Of a DNA stretch of 64,000 nucleotides, positions 50,176 through 59,264 are shown piece by piece. The translations under genes were made by a program, and so were the position numbers. The DNA is from CAVVDT01 sp963747005 (GTDB taxonomy: Bacteria > Pseudomonadota > Alphaproteobacteria > Rhizobiales > Aestuariivirgaceae), in the NCBI GenBank assembly GCA_963747005.1, contig CAVVDT010000008.1:620001-684000 (forward strand), read 5' to 3'. Numbering within the stretch: the first letter of the stretch is position 1; each line of letters begins with the position of its first letter. The notes beneath the pieces are model-generated. The model saw only the letters and a program-made list of their open reading frames with translations. It was not told where the DNA came from and ran no database searches.

Positions 50176-51360
50176 ATGAACGCGCGCGCAACGCCTGGTG
50201 ACGCCCGCAGCGGGCTGGAGTTCTTCACCGCCCTGCCGCCGCTCGGGCGCTTTGCGCAAAGCCTCGATGTCGCGAATTTCCGCAGTCTTCCCGACGGCTG
50301 GCTGGTGGGCGTGGCCGATGTGGTCGATTCGACCGCCGCCATCGCGGCCGGCCGCTACAAGGCTGTCAACATGGTGGGCGCGGGCGTCATTTCGGGCGTG
50401 CTCAACGTGCTTGACCAGCACAGCTTTCCCTTCGTCTTCGGCGGTGACGGGGCGGCGTTTGCGGTGCCCCCGGGGTTTGCCGAAGAGGTTCGCCGCGCCA
50501 TGGCGGCGACCCGCACCTGGGCCCGCGAGGCGATGGAGCTGTCGTTGCGCGTCGCCCTCATCGCCGTGGACGAGATACGCGCCGCCGGACACGATGTGAC
50601 GGTCGCCCGCTACGCCCCCGGCCCCGATGTTGCCTACGCCATGTTCTCCGGCGGCGGCATCACCTGGGCGGAAACCGAGATGAAGGCGGGCCGCTTCCAG
50701 ATCGATGCCGCGCCGCCGGGCACCCGCCCCGACCTCGACGGCCTGTCCTGCCGCTGGTCGCCGACCCGGGCGCGGCGCGGTGTCATCCTGTCGCTGCTCG
50801 CCAGGTCGACGGGTCGCGATGAGGCGGCCTTTTCCGCCCTGGCCGCCGAGGTTCTCGCCGGCTTGCGGCGCCTCGACGACGAGGGGCGTCCCCTGCCTGC
50901 CACCGGTCCGGATTTTTCCCTCCTGGCGCCGGGTCTGGAGCTCGAAGCGAGGGTTCCGGTCGGCGAGGAGCGCCGGCCGCAGCCGAAGTGGAAGCTGTTT
51001 GCCTTCACCGCCTTTGCCTGGCTGCTTTTTCTCACCGGACGCCATGCCGGCGGTTTCGATCCCGCCCGCTACCGCGCCAGGGTGGTAGCCAATTCCGATT
51101 ACCGCAAGTTCGACGACGGGCTGATGCTGACGGTTGACTGCACGCCGGCCGAAGCCAATGCTATCGAGGCGCTACTGGAGGCGGGCCGCTGCGCCGGCAT
51201 CTGCCGCTTCGGGGTGCACCGCCAGGGTTCGGCGCTGATTACCTGCGTGGTGCCGTCCTACCTGCGCGACGATCACTTCCACTTCATCGATGGTGCCGGT
51301 GGCGGCTATGCCGCGGCGGCCGCCATGCTCAAGGCTTCGCCCGCCGCGCCAGACGCCTGA
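50176..51360 (+). CDS. DUF3095 protein with cyclase-like metal motifs
   Basis: A 394-residue protein of the DUF3095 family, whose function I do not know. The N-terminal half shows GVADVVDSTAAI (D48) and FVFGGDGAAF (D91). These resemble the FxDIxxST and KxxGD-A-F motifs that hold the two metal-binding aspartates in class III nucleotide cyclases. The spacing of 43 residues is close to the 44 seen in the CHASE2 cyclase of this window. The lysine four residues before the second aspartate is missing (valine). The C-terminal half (250-394) is a separate conserved domain. Its 3' end overlaps the malonyl-CoA decarboxylase gene by 32 bases in antisense orientation. Confidence 0.75.
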   Translation: MNARATPGDARSGLEFFTALPPLGRFAQSLDVANFRSLPDGWLVGVADVVDSTAAIAAGRYKAVNMVGAGVISGVLNVLDQHSFPFVFGGDGAAFAVPPGFAEEVRRAMAATRTWAREAMELSLRVALIAVDEIRAAGHDVTVARYAPGPDVAYAMFSGGGITWAETEMKAGRFQIDAAPPGTRPDLDGLSCRWSPTRARRGVILSLLARSTGRDEAAFSALAAEVLAGLRRLDDEGRPLPATGPDFSLLAPGLELEARVPVGEERRPQPKWKLFAFTAFAWLLFLTGRHAGGFDPARYRARVVANSDYRKFDDGLMLTVDCTPAEANAIEALLEAGRCAGICRFGVHRQGSALITCVVPSYLRDDHFHFIDGAGGGYAAAAAMLKASPAAPDA

Positions 51361-52663
51361 TGCTGCCGGAGGCCACCACCTGGCGCTGGTTGACGAACAG
51401 CTCGTGGTTCTCCTCGATATGCTTCAGGTCGTAGAGGTAATTGACCATGAAGCCGGCGGCTTCGCCGAGGCCGCGCGGTGAGGTATCGCCCAGCCAGTCG
51501 ATCTGTTCCAGCCGGGCGCCGTTGCCGAGATGAAAGCGCGCCACCGGATCGACCGGCGAGCCGTCGTCGCGCCGCGCATTGAGGAAGTACCAGGCGACCA
51601 GCGGCATCAATTGAGGCTTGAGCGCGTCCGCATCGTCGCCGGACTGCCAGTCCTCGGCATCCAGGCGCATGACGGCCGAACGTTCCTCATCGGTCAACGC
51701 CAGCGCCTCCGTACCCCCATCCAGAAGGTCGCCGAGCCACTTGCGCAAGCCGGGGGCGGGCGACAGGGTGACGAAGGTCTTGAGGTCCGGCAGGTCGCGT
51801 TTCAGGTCCTCGACCACCTGCTTGATGAGAAAGTTGCCGAACGAGATGCCGCGCAGGCCCGTCTGGCAATTGGAGATGGAATAAAACACCGCGGTGTCGG
51901 CCTCCCCGGCGCCAAGCGGTGAGCGCTCGGCGGCGAGGATCGGTGCGATGGCCGCCGGAATGCCCTGCATCAGCGCCACCTCGACGAAGATCAGCGGATC
52001 GTCCACCAGGGCTGGATGGAAGAAGGCATAGCAGCGCCGGTCGGCGGGCTCGATGCGGCGGCGCAAGTCCTCCCACGAGCGGATTTCGTGCACCGCCTCG
52101 TACTGGATGATCCGTTCCAGGATCGAGGCCGGGGTGTTCCAGTCGATGCGGTTGAGGACGAGGAAGCCGCGGTTGAACCACAAGGCGAGCAGGTGCTCGA
52201 AGTCGCGGTCGACCGTCGCCAGTTCGGGGTTGGCCCGCAACAGGCCCAGCAGTTCGGCGCGCATGGCGACCAGTTGCAGGGTGCCGCGCGGTGCCCGGTT
52301 GAGGCGGCGAAACAACTCCTGGCGGCGCGGCTCGGCGGCTTCGTGCAGGGCCATTGCCCGGGCATCGCCCGGTTCGGCCTGGTAGGCGGCAAGGGCAGAT
52401 GCAATGCGTTCATGGTCAGGGCCGAAGCCACTGGCCAGATGCTGGAAGAAGGAAAGGCGCCCCGACCTGTCGAGCCGCTTCCAGCCTTCGAGCAGGGCGC
52501 TCGCCAGTGCCGTCCCCGAAGCCTCGCCGCGCCCGCTCAGGACAGCTTCCGACAAGGCAGTGAGGTCCTCTCCATCGGCATCCGCGCCGGGCTGGCGCTG
52601 CAGGATGCGCCGTCCCCGATCGGCGATGGATTGAAGCAGATCCTGTAAGAAGCTTGATCGCAT
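51329..52663 (-). CDS. matA: Malonyl-CoA decarboxylase
   Basis: A 444-residue enzyme that decarboxylates malonyl-CoA to acetyl-CoA. The helical N-terminal domain covers about 1-130. The GNAT-like catalytic domain includes CYAFFHPALVDDPLIFVEVA, SISNCQTGLRGISFGNFLIK with the conserved serine region, and VARFHLGNGARLEQIDWLGD with the catalytic histidine. The ATG at 52663 has AAGGAGAA about ten bases upstream. It is divergent from the malonyl-CoA synthetase gene over 147 bases, forming a malonate utilisation locus. Confidence 0.93.
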   Translation of the reverse strand: MRSSFLQDLLQSIADRGRRILQRQPGADADGEDLTALSEAVLSGRGEASGTALASALLEGWKRLDRSGRLSFFQHLASGFGPDHERIASALAAYQAEPGDARAMALHEAAEPRRQELFRRLNRAPRGTLQLVAMRAELLGLLRANPELATVDRDFEHLLALWFNRGFLVLNRIDWNTPASILERIIQYEAVHEIRSWEDLRRRIEPADRRCYAFFHPALVDDPLIFVEVALMQGIPAAIAPILAAERSPLGAGEADTAVFYSISNCQTGLRGISFGNFLIKQVVEDLKRDLPDLKTFVTLSPAPGLRKWLGDLLDGGTEALALTDEERSAVMRLDAEDWQSGDDADALKPQLMPLVAWYFLNARRDDGSPVDPVARFHLGNGARLEQIDWLGDTSPRGLGEAAGFMVNYLYDLKHIEENHELFVNQRQVVASGSIRRLARRAKP

Positions 52664-52810
52664 GGGAGCATTCTCCTTAGAGCATCGCGCGGCCGCCCCG
52701 CAATGGCCGTTGCGCGGCATCCGCCATGCGGGTTGTCAATGCCCGGATTTTCCTGCTAGGCCGCTGGACGAACGGATATCGCATGGGCGCAGGCGGCGTG
52801 GAGGAGGCAG

Positions 52811-54328
52811 ATGGCGGCGGCGGGCAATATCTACAGCGCTTTCGAGAGAGCCTTTGCCGAGGCCGGCGACAAGCTGGCCCTGCATCTGCCCGGCCCGGCC
52901 CTCGATGTCACCTACCGGGGTCTCGCCGAGGGTGCAGCACGTTATGCCGGCGCCCTCGCCGGGCTCGGGGTCAGGCCGGGCGACCGGGTAACGGTGCAGG
53001 TGGAAAAATCCCTCGACAACCTGTTGCTCTATCTCGGCGTCATGAAGGCCGGCGCCGTCTACCAGCCGCTCAACACCGCCTATACGGCCGCCGAACTCGA
53101 TTACTTCATCGGCGATGCCAAACCGGCCGTGGTCGTCGGCCGACCCGAGGACACCGCCAGCCTGGCGGCCATCGCCGGCCGCCACGCCGCCCGCATCACC
53201 TCGCTCGGCAACAAGGGTGACGGCGACCTGGCGCGGCTGGCCGCCACCATGTCCGCCGCCCACCCAACCGCTGAGCGTACCAGCGACGATCTGGCGGCGC
53301 TGCTCTATACCTCCGGCACCACCGGGCGGTCCAAGGGCGCCATGCTCACCCACGGCAATCTGGAAAGCAACGCCCGCACCCTGTGCGCGGCCTGGCGCAT
53401 CACCGCGGCAGACCGGCTGGTCCACGCCCTGCCGATCTTCCACGTGCACGGCCTGTTCGTAGCCTGCAACACCCTTTTTCTCGCCGGCGGCAGCCTCATC
53501 TGGCTCGACCGCTTCGATGCCGCCCGGGTCCTGGACCTGCTGCCCGGGGCCACCATGCTCATGGGCGTGCCGACCTTCTATACCCGCCTTTTGGGGCTTG
53601 ACGGGCTGACACCGCAAAAGACCGCATCCATGCGCCTTTTCGTCTCCGGCTCGGCGCCGCTTCTGGCCGAGACCCATCAGGCCTTCGAGCAACGGACGGC
53701 TAAGCGCATCCTCGAGCGTTACGGCATGACCGAGACCGGCATGATCACCTCCAACCCCTATGACGGCGAGCGCGTGGCCGGCACCGTCGGCTACGCGCTG
53801 CCCGGTGTCTCGGTGCGCATCGCCGATGCCGAAGGCAGGGAAGTACCGCGGGGCGACATCGGAGTGATCGAGGTGAAGGGCCCCAACGTCTTCAAGGGCT
53901 ATTGGCAGATGCCCGACAAGACCGCCGCCGAATTCCGCCCGGACGGTTATTTCATCACCGGCGATCTCGCCACCATGGCCGAAGACGGTCGCGTCACCAT
54001 CGTCGGGCGCGCCAAGGACCTCATCATCTCCGGCGGCTTCAACGTCTATCCCAAGGAGATCGAGGACGAACTCGACCAGCTATCGGGCATCGGCGAATCG
54101 GCGGTCATCGGCGTGCCGCATCCCGATTTCGGCGAGGGCGTGGTGGCGGTGGCGACCGTCAACGGCTCGGCCCCCGATGAAGCCGCCATCATCACCGCGC
54201 TGGGTGAGCGCCTCGCCAGGTTCAAGGTGCCCAAGCGCGTCTACTTCGTCGACGATCTGCCGCGCAACACCATGGGCAAGGTGCAAAAGGCCGAGTTGCG
54301 CAAGGCTTACGAAAAGACCTTTTCGTAA
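52811..54328 (+). CDS. matB: Malonyl-CoA synthetase
   Basis: A 505-residue acyl-adenylate-forming ligase that makes malonyl-CoA from malonate, CoA and ATP. Core motifs are YTSGTTGRSKGAMLTH (A3), the GMTETGM segment, GYFITGDLA and GRAKDLIISGGFNVYPKEIE, with the C-terminal lysine in PRNTMGKVQK. Similarity of the FHVHGLFVACNTLF region to MatB/ACSF3 and the divergent matA support malonate specificity. AGGAGGCAG precedes the ATG. No MatC-type dicarboxylate carrier or MatR-type regulator is next to it. Confidence 0.93.
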   Translation: MAAAGNIYSAFERAFAEAGDKLALHLPGPALDVTYRGLAEGAARYAGALAGLGVRPGDRVTVQVEKSLDNLLLYLGVMKAGAVYQPLNTAYTAAELDYFIGDAKPAVVVGRPEDTASLAAIAGRHAARITSLGNKGDGDLARLAATMSAAHPTAERTSDDLAALLYTSGTTGRSKGAMLTHGNLESNARTLCAAWRITAADRLVHALPIFHVHGLFVACNTLFLAGGSLIWLDRFDAARVLDLLPGATMLMGVPTFYTRLLGLDGLTPQKTASMRLFVSGSAPLLAETHQAFEQRTAKRILERYGMTETGMITSNPYDGERVAGTVGYALPGVSVRIADAEGREVPRGDIGVIEVKGPNVFKGYWQMPDKTAAEFRPDGYFITGDLATMAEDGRVTIVGRAKDLIISGGFNVYPKEIEDELDQLSGIGESAVIGVPHPDFGEGVVAVATVNGSAPDEAAIITALGERLARFKVPKRVYFVDDLPRNTMGKVQKAELRKAYEKTFS

Positions 54329-54351
54329 AGCGCATTTGCCGGGCGCAAATG
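54307..54351. terminator. Hairpins at the matB / EamA convergent junction
   Basis: TTACGAAAAG (54307-54316) and CTTTTCGTAA (54319-54328) form a perfect inverted repeat that contains the last codons and stop of matB. A second one, CATTTGC/GCAAATG with a five-base loop, follows at 54333-54351. No U-run follows on the plus strand, so termination is likely but not typical. Confidence 0.5.
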
Positions 54352-54376
54352 TTCCGGTCGCTTTTGCTGAACAGCT

Positions 54377-55222
54377 TTAGCCCGCCCTGAGCGCCACCAC
54401 GCCGCCGACAATCAGCAGGGCGGCAGCGATCCGCCAGCCGGTGAGGCGCTCTTTCAGCGCCACCACCGAAATCGCCACCGCGAACAGGATGCTGACCTCG
54501 CGCAGGGCTGCGACCGCCGCGATGGGTGCCTTTGTCATCGCCCAGATGACGATCCAGTAGGCGCCAAGAGACAGGGCGCCGGTGATCAGCCCGGTCTTCC
54601 ATTCGCGCAGCATGATCGGGAAGACGCCGGGGCCCTTCACGATCGCGCAGAACGAGGCCATCCAGAAGCCGTCGATGAGGAACATCCACAAGGCATAGCT
54701 GGAGGCCGATTGGGCGCCGCGCGCGCCCACCCCGTCGGTCAGTGTATAGCCGGCGATGAAACACGATGTAATGAGCGCATAGCCGACGGCACGGCCATCG
54801 AGGCGGGCAAGGGCCGAGCCGCCGCGCATGGCCATCGCCGCGATCCCCAGGCAAAGTATGACGATGCCCGCCGCCGTCAGGGGGTTGAGCACCTCGCCGA
54901 GCAGGAGAAAGCCGCCGATCGCCGTCAAGAGCGGCGCCGAGCCGCGCGCCAGCGGATAGACCTGGCCGAGATCGCCGGCCGAATAGGCGCGGATCAAATA
55001 GAGCTTGTAGCCGGTATGGAGGGCCGCCGATGTGACGATCCACACCCAGGTGATGCCGCTCGGCACCGTCACGAAGGGCAGGCAGATGAGCGACAGCGAG
55101 CCCATGACCAGCCCCATGAGCGAAATCGACAGGAAACGGTCGAGCCGGACCTTGATCACGGCGTTCCAGCCGGCATGCATCATGGCGGCGGCGAGAACGG
55201 CGAAGAAGACGTGAAGCGACAA
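54377..55222 (-). CDS. EamA-family (DMT) transporter
   Basis: A 281-residue ten-helix membrane carrier of the drug/metabolite superfamily. The two EamA repeats end near GIVILCLGIAAMAMR and AALLIVGGVVALRAG. MMHAGWNAVIKV at the N-terminus is typical. The probable start is TTG at 55222, giving LSLHVFFAVLAAA, with GGGG about eight bases upstream; no ATG fits the conserved N-terminus. It lies convergently beside matB, but transport of malonate by this family is not established. Confidence 0.82.
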   Translation of the reverse strand: MSLHVFFAVLAAAMMHAGWNAVIKVRLDRFLSISLMGLVMGSLSLICLPFVTVPSGITWVWIVTSAALHTGYKLYLIRAYSAGDLGQVYPLARGSAPLLTAIGGFLLLGEVLNPLTAAGIVILCLGIAAMAMRGGSALARLDGRAVGYALITSCFIAGYTLTDGVGARGAQSASSYALWMFLIDGFWMASFCAIVKGPGVFPIMLREWKTGLITGALSLGAYWIVIWAMTKAPIAAVAALREVSILFAVAISVVALKERLTGWRIAAALLIVGGVVALRAG

Positions 55223-55319
55223 GCGGATATCCCCGAAAGCGGCGGCAATCTTAGGCGAGTTGCTGTCGCGCCGCCATCCTCTTGACCTTCCATGAACTGG
55301 AAGGCCTATCTGACAAGGT

Positions 55320-57788
55320 ATGGAACACAAGCACGCAAATCCCGTCACCGGCGCCACCGTGCGCGATCCTGTCTGCGGCATGATCGTCGATCCGGCCGCC
55401 GACAAGCCCCGTCACACCCATCACAGCCGCGAAATCCATTTCTGTAGTGCCGGATGTCGGGACAAGTTCATTGCCGCACCCGGCGACTACGAGACGGCCA
55501 CCGATCCGGTCTGCGGCATGACAATCGACCGCGCCAGCGCCGATCACATGGCCAAACACGAGGGCCGGCGCTTCTTCTTCTGCTCAAGCGGCTGCCAGGA
55601 AAAGTTCGAAACCGATCCGGCCCGTTACCTTGAAGGCAAGGACGCTGCAGCCCCTCTGCCCAAAGGGGCTAAGTGGACCTGCCCCATGCATCCCGAAATC
55701 GTCCGCGACGGTCCCGGCGACTGCCCGATCTGCGGCATGGCGCTGGAACCCATGGGTGCGCCGTCGGGCGATGAGGGCCCCAATCCCGAGCTTGTCGATT
55801 TCACGCGGCGTCTGTGGGTAGGCGCTTCGCTCACCCTGCCGCTGGTACTGCTCGCCATGGCGCCGATGCTGGGCCTGGGTTTCGTGCGGCAAATCTATGG
55901 TGAGCGCATCACCTTGTGGATCGAACTGGCACTCGCCACGCCGGTGGTCCTGTGGGCCGGCTGGCCGTTCTTCGTGCGCGGCGTCAAATCCGTCGTCTCC
56001 GGCAACCTCAACATGTTCACCCTCATCGCCATGGGGGTTGGTGCTTCCTATCTGTTCAGTCTCGCCGCGGTCGTGGCGCCGGGCATTTTTCCGGCGGGCT
56101 TTCGCGATGCGGGTGGCCATGTGGCGGTTTATTTCGAGGCCGGCTCGGCCATCGTCGTGCTGGTGCTGGTGGGCCAGGTGCTGGAACTGCGGGCGCGGGA
56201 AAGGACCGGCGCCGCCATTCGTGCCCTCATGGACCTGGCCCCGGCCACGGCACGGCGCATCGCCAGGGATGGCTCGGAGGCGGAAATCGCGCTGGACAAG
56301 GTGGTCGTCGGCGATCGTTTGCGGGTGCGCCCCGGCGACAAGGTGCCGGTCGACGGCGAGGTCATCGAAGGCCGCTCGGCGGTGGATGAATCGATGCTGA
56401 CCGGCGAAGCGATGCCGGCCGAAAAGGCGCCCGGCGATACTGTGACCGGGGCGACCATCAACGGCTTCGGCAGCTTCGTCATGGAGGCCCGGCGGGTGGG
56501 CGCCGACATGTTGCTCAGCCAGATCGTCGCGATGGTGGCGAGCGCCCAGCGCAGCCGCGCCCCCATCCAGAAGCTCGCCGACTGGGTAGCCGGCTGGTTC
56601 GTTTCCGGCGTCGTTGCGGTGGCGGTCGTTGCCTTCATCGCCTGGGCCGTGTGGGGACCTTCGCCGAGCCTCGCCTATGGCCTCGTCGCCGCCGTCTCGG
56701 TGCTCATCATCGCCTGCCCCTGCGCGCTGGGCCTCGCCACGCCGGTATCGATCATGACGGCCACCGGGCGCGGCGCCCATGCCGGTGTCCTCATCAGGGA
56801 CGCCGAGGCGCTGGAGCGCTTTGCCGTCGTCGATACCCTCATCGTCGACAAGACCGGCACCCTCACCGAGGGCAAGCCGAAGCTGGTGGCGGTGGTGCCG
56901 TCCACGGGTCATGACGAAACCGAAGTCCTGCGCCTCGCCGCCAGTCTCGAACGCGGTTCCGAGCATCCCCTTGCTACGGCCATCGTCGACGGCGCTGTCG
57001 AGCGCGGCATCGACATGGCGGGGTCGGAAGATTTCGAGGCGGTAGCCGGCAAGGGCGTCAGGGGCCGGGTCGGCGGGCAGTCCGTGGCGCTCGGCAACGC
57101 GGCGCTGCTGGCCGATCTCGGCATCGATGCTGCAGCGGTCTCAGCCGACGCCGACCAGCGCCGCGACAAGGGCGAGACGGTGATGTACGTGGTTGCCGGC
57201 AACGCCCTCGCCGGGTTGCTGAGCGTCGCCGATCCGGTGAAGGAGACCACCCCTTCGGCGCTTGAGGCGCTGCACGCCGAAGGATTGCGCATCGTCATGG
57301 CGACCGGCGACAACGAGCGCACCGCCCGCGCCGTGGCCGCCCGCCTGGGGATCGACGAGATCCGGGCCGGCGTCCTGCCGGCCGGCAAGGCGGCGCTTGT
57401 GGCCGGACTTCAAGCCGAGGGCCGAAAGGTCGCCATGGCCGGCGACGGCGTCAACGATGCCCCCGCGCTGGCGCAGGCCGATGTCGGCATCACCATGGGT
57501 ACGGGCGCCGACGTTGCCATCGAGAGTGCCGGTATCACCCTGGTCAAGGGCGATCTCAACGGCATCGTCAGGGCCCGGCACCTGGCGCGCGCCACCATGC
57601 GCAATATCCGCCAGAACCTGTTCTTTGCCCTCGTCTATAACGCCGCCGGCGTGCCGTTGGCGGGCGGTGTCCTTTATCCGTTCTTCGGCCTGTTGATCCC
57701 GCCCGCCTTCGCCGCCGCCGCCATGAGCCTTTCATCGGTGTCGGTGATCACCAATGCCTTGCGCCTGTCGCGGCTCAAGCTGTCATAG
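55320..57788 (+). CDS. Copper-type P1B ATPase with two YHS domains and a heavy-metal-binding domain
   Basis: An 822-residue heavy-metal-translocating ATPase. The N-terminus has two YHS domains (about 16-57 and 61-104, each with DPVCGM and FCSxGC) and a HMBD zinc-ribbon-like segment (120-146, CPMHPEI and CPICGM) instead of the usual HMA domain. The membrane core has the CPC metal site at 466-468, the phosphorylated D510 in DKTGTLTEG, and GDGVNDAPALAQADVG. The last helices contain VYNAAGVP and MSLSSVSVITN, the YN and MSxSS features of Cu(I) pumps. Copper export is therefore likely. It diverges from the EamA gene; no metal-responsive regulator is adjacent. Confidence 0.92.
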   Translation: MEHKHANPVTGATVRDPVCGMIVDPAADKPRHTHHSREIHFCSAGCRDKFIAAPGDYETATDPVCGMTIDRASADHMAKHEGRRFFFCSSGCQEKFETDPARYLEGKDAAAPLPKGAKWTCPMHPEIVRDGPGDCPICGMALEPMGAPSGDEGPNPELVDFTRRLWVGASLTLPLVLLAMAPMLGLGFVRQIYGERITLWIELALATPVVLWAGWPFFVRGVKSVVSGNLNMFTLIAMGVGASYLFSLAAVVAPGIFPAGFRDAGGHVAVYFEAGSAIVVLVLVGQVLELRARERTGAAIRALMDLAPATARRIARDGSEAEIALDKVVVGDRLRVRPGDKVPVDGEVIEGRSAVDESMLTGEAMPAEKAPGDTVTGATINGFGSFVMEARRVGADMLLSQIVAMVASAQRSRAPIQKLADWVAGWFVSGVVAVAVVAFIAWAVWGPSPSLAYGLVAAVSVLIIACPCALGLATPVSIMTATGRGAHAGVLIRDAEALERFAVVDTLIVDKTGTLTEGKPKLVAVVPSTGHDETEVLRLAASLERGSEHPLATAIVDGAVERGIDMAGSEDFEAVAGKGVRGRVGGQSVALGNAALLADLGIDAAAVSADADQRRDKGETVMYVVAGNALAGLLSVADPVKETTPSALEALHAEGLRIVMATGDNERTARAVAARLGIDEIRAGVLPAGKAALVAGLQAEGRKVAMAGDGVNDAPALAQADVGITMGTGADVAIESAGITLVKGDLNGIVRARHLARATMRNIRQNLFFALVYNAAGVPLAGGVLYPFFGLLIPPAFAAAAMSLSSVSVITNALRLSRLKLS

Positions 57789-57794
57789 GGGCGT

Positions 57795-59090
57795 TTATTC
57801 GACCAGCGGCTTGCAGCGGGTCTCACGCAGGGTGAGCGCCAGGCCGAAGCCCACCAGGCCCCAGGCGAGCAGGCTGGCGAAGGCCACGCGGTAGTCGGCG
57901 GCGGTGTAGACCCTGACGCCGTTTGCCATGGCGCCGTTCCAGGACCAGTCGAGAACCGCCCCGATGACCGGCTGCAGCACTGCGCCCGACATCACCGTCA
58001 TGCCGTTGACGAGGCCGGTGACGCTGCCGTGATAGGCATGCGGCGTCACCTCGCGGGCGAGCGCAAAGCTCACCGACATGGCCGCGCCCGCCGCCCCCAG
58101 AGCGAACATCAAGCCGACCGTCACCGTGAGCGGCAGGCCCGGTGCGAACACCAGCACGCCGAGCAGCGCGCAGTTGATGCCGGCGGCCACCGCGATGACC
58201 CGCTGGCGATAGCCGATGGCATCCGACAGCCACCCCGCCAGCGGCGCGCCGATGGCCCAGCCGATGAGCGTTGCGGAAACGAGTCCGGCCGCCGTCGCCC
58301 GGTCGAGCCCATAGGCGGTCATGATGTAGGGCACCCCCCACAGGCCGCCGAAGGCGAGCAGCGGCCCGGTCATCGCCATGGCGACCAGCGCGATGCGCCA
58401 GATTTCCCAGCGGGTGAAGGCATGGGCAAGGGCGCCGAGCGTCCCGGCGCCGCCGCCGGAATGGCTGGTGGCCGGCGACACCAGGCGGTTGTCGCCCGGT
58501 GCGTTGCGCACGAAGGCGATCGTCATGACGCACAGGGCCAGCGCGAACAGCCCGGACCAGGCCATGGTGGTTCGCCATCCCAGCCGCTCGATAACGGCGG
58601 CCAGCGGCGCCTGGGCGCTGATGCCGCAGAGCATGGCAACCAGCATGGCGAGCCCGGCCATGGTGGCAAAGCGCCGCGGCGGGAACCAGCGCGCCGCCAG
58701 CGCCATGGAGCCGATGAAGCCCACCGCCGAGCCGGCGCCCACCAGGAAGCGTCCCGCATAGGCGAGCCACAGGCTGGGAGCGAGCGCAAAGGCGAGGGTG
58801 CCCGCCGCCGCCAGTGCCACCGCCATGCTCAGCATCGCTCTTGCCCCGAAGCGGTCGAGCAGCGCCCCCAGCGGCGGCTGCATCAGGGCGTAGGGGTAGA
58901 AATAGAGCGCCGAAAGCTGGCCGAGGACAGTGGCGTTGGCATGGAAGTCGCGCATCAGGTCTTCGACCATGACGCTCGGTGCCACCCGCTGGAAGAAGGC
59001 ATAGCCGAAGGCCAGCGCCGCCAGCGACCAGATGAAGATGGCGTGCGCCAGGCTGGCGCGGAGCGGAGGAACGAGAGCTTGCTGCGCCAC
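57795..59090 (-). CDS. MFS transporter
   Basis: A 431-residue major facilitator with twelve predicted helices. The first-loop motif appears as GALLDRFGARAML (motif A, about 73-85), and the matching repeat in the second half is GWLSDAIGYRQRVI. The general pattern fits the hexuronate/anion-cation symporter-like group. The substrate is unknown. It converges on the P-ATPase gene, six bases apart. A strong hairpin at 59200-59232 separates it from the upstream TadG-like gene. Confidence 0.85.
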   Translation of the reverse strand: MAQQALVPPLRASLAHAIFIWSLAALAFGYAFFQRVAPSVMVEDLMRDFHANATVLGQLSALYFYPYALMQPPLGALLDRFGARAMLSMAVALAAAGTLAFALAPSLWLAYAGRFLVGAGSAVGFIGSMALAARWFPPRRFATMAGLAMLVAMLCGISAQAPLAAVIERLGWRTTMAWSGLFALALCVMTIAFVRNAPGDNRLVSPATSHSGGGAGTLGALAHAFTRWEIWRIALVAMAMTGPLLAFGGLWGVPYIMTAYGLDRATAAGLVSATLIGWAIGAPLAGWLSDAIGYRQRVIAVAAGINCALLGVLVFAPGLPLTVTVGLMFALGAAGAAMSVSFALAREVTPHAYHGSVTGLVNGMTVMSGAVLQPVIGAVLDWSWNGAMANGVRVYTAADYRVAFASLLAWGLVGFGLALTLRETRCKPLVE

Positions 59091-59199
59091 GTCGGGTCCT
59101 TTCGGCGGTAAATCCCCAAACGGGAAGGGTGTGCCGCTTCTATCCCCTGGCGCTGGCCGATGTGAAGGGTGTTTGCGTTGCAGCCCCGATCGTCACGCA

Positions 59200-59232
59200 G
59201 AACCCCGCGGGCGACGCGCGACCGCGGGGTTC
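59200..59232 (-). terminator. Hairpin terminator after the TadG-like gene
   Basis: GAACCCCGCGG (59200-59210) and CCGCGGGGTTC (59222-59232) form an eleven-base stem with an eleven-base loop. It lies 32 bases past the TadG-like stop codon. There is no U-run after it, so efficiency as an intrinsic terminator is uncertain. Confidence 0.6.
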
Positions 59233-59264
59233 GGTGATGTTCACCAGGACGTCCTGGGGGCGGA

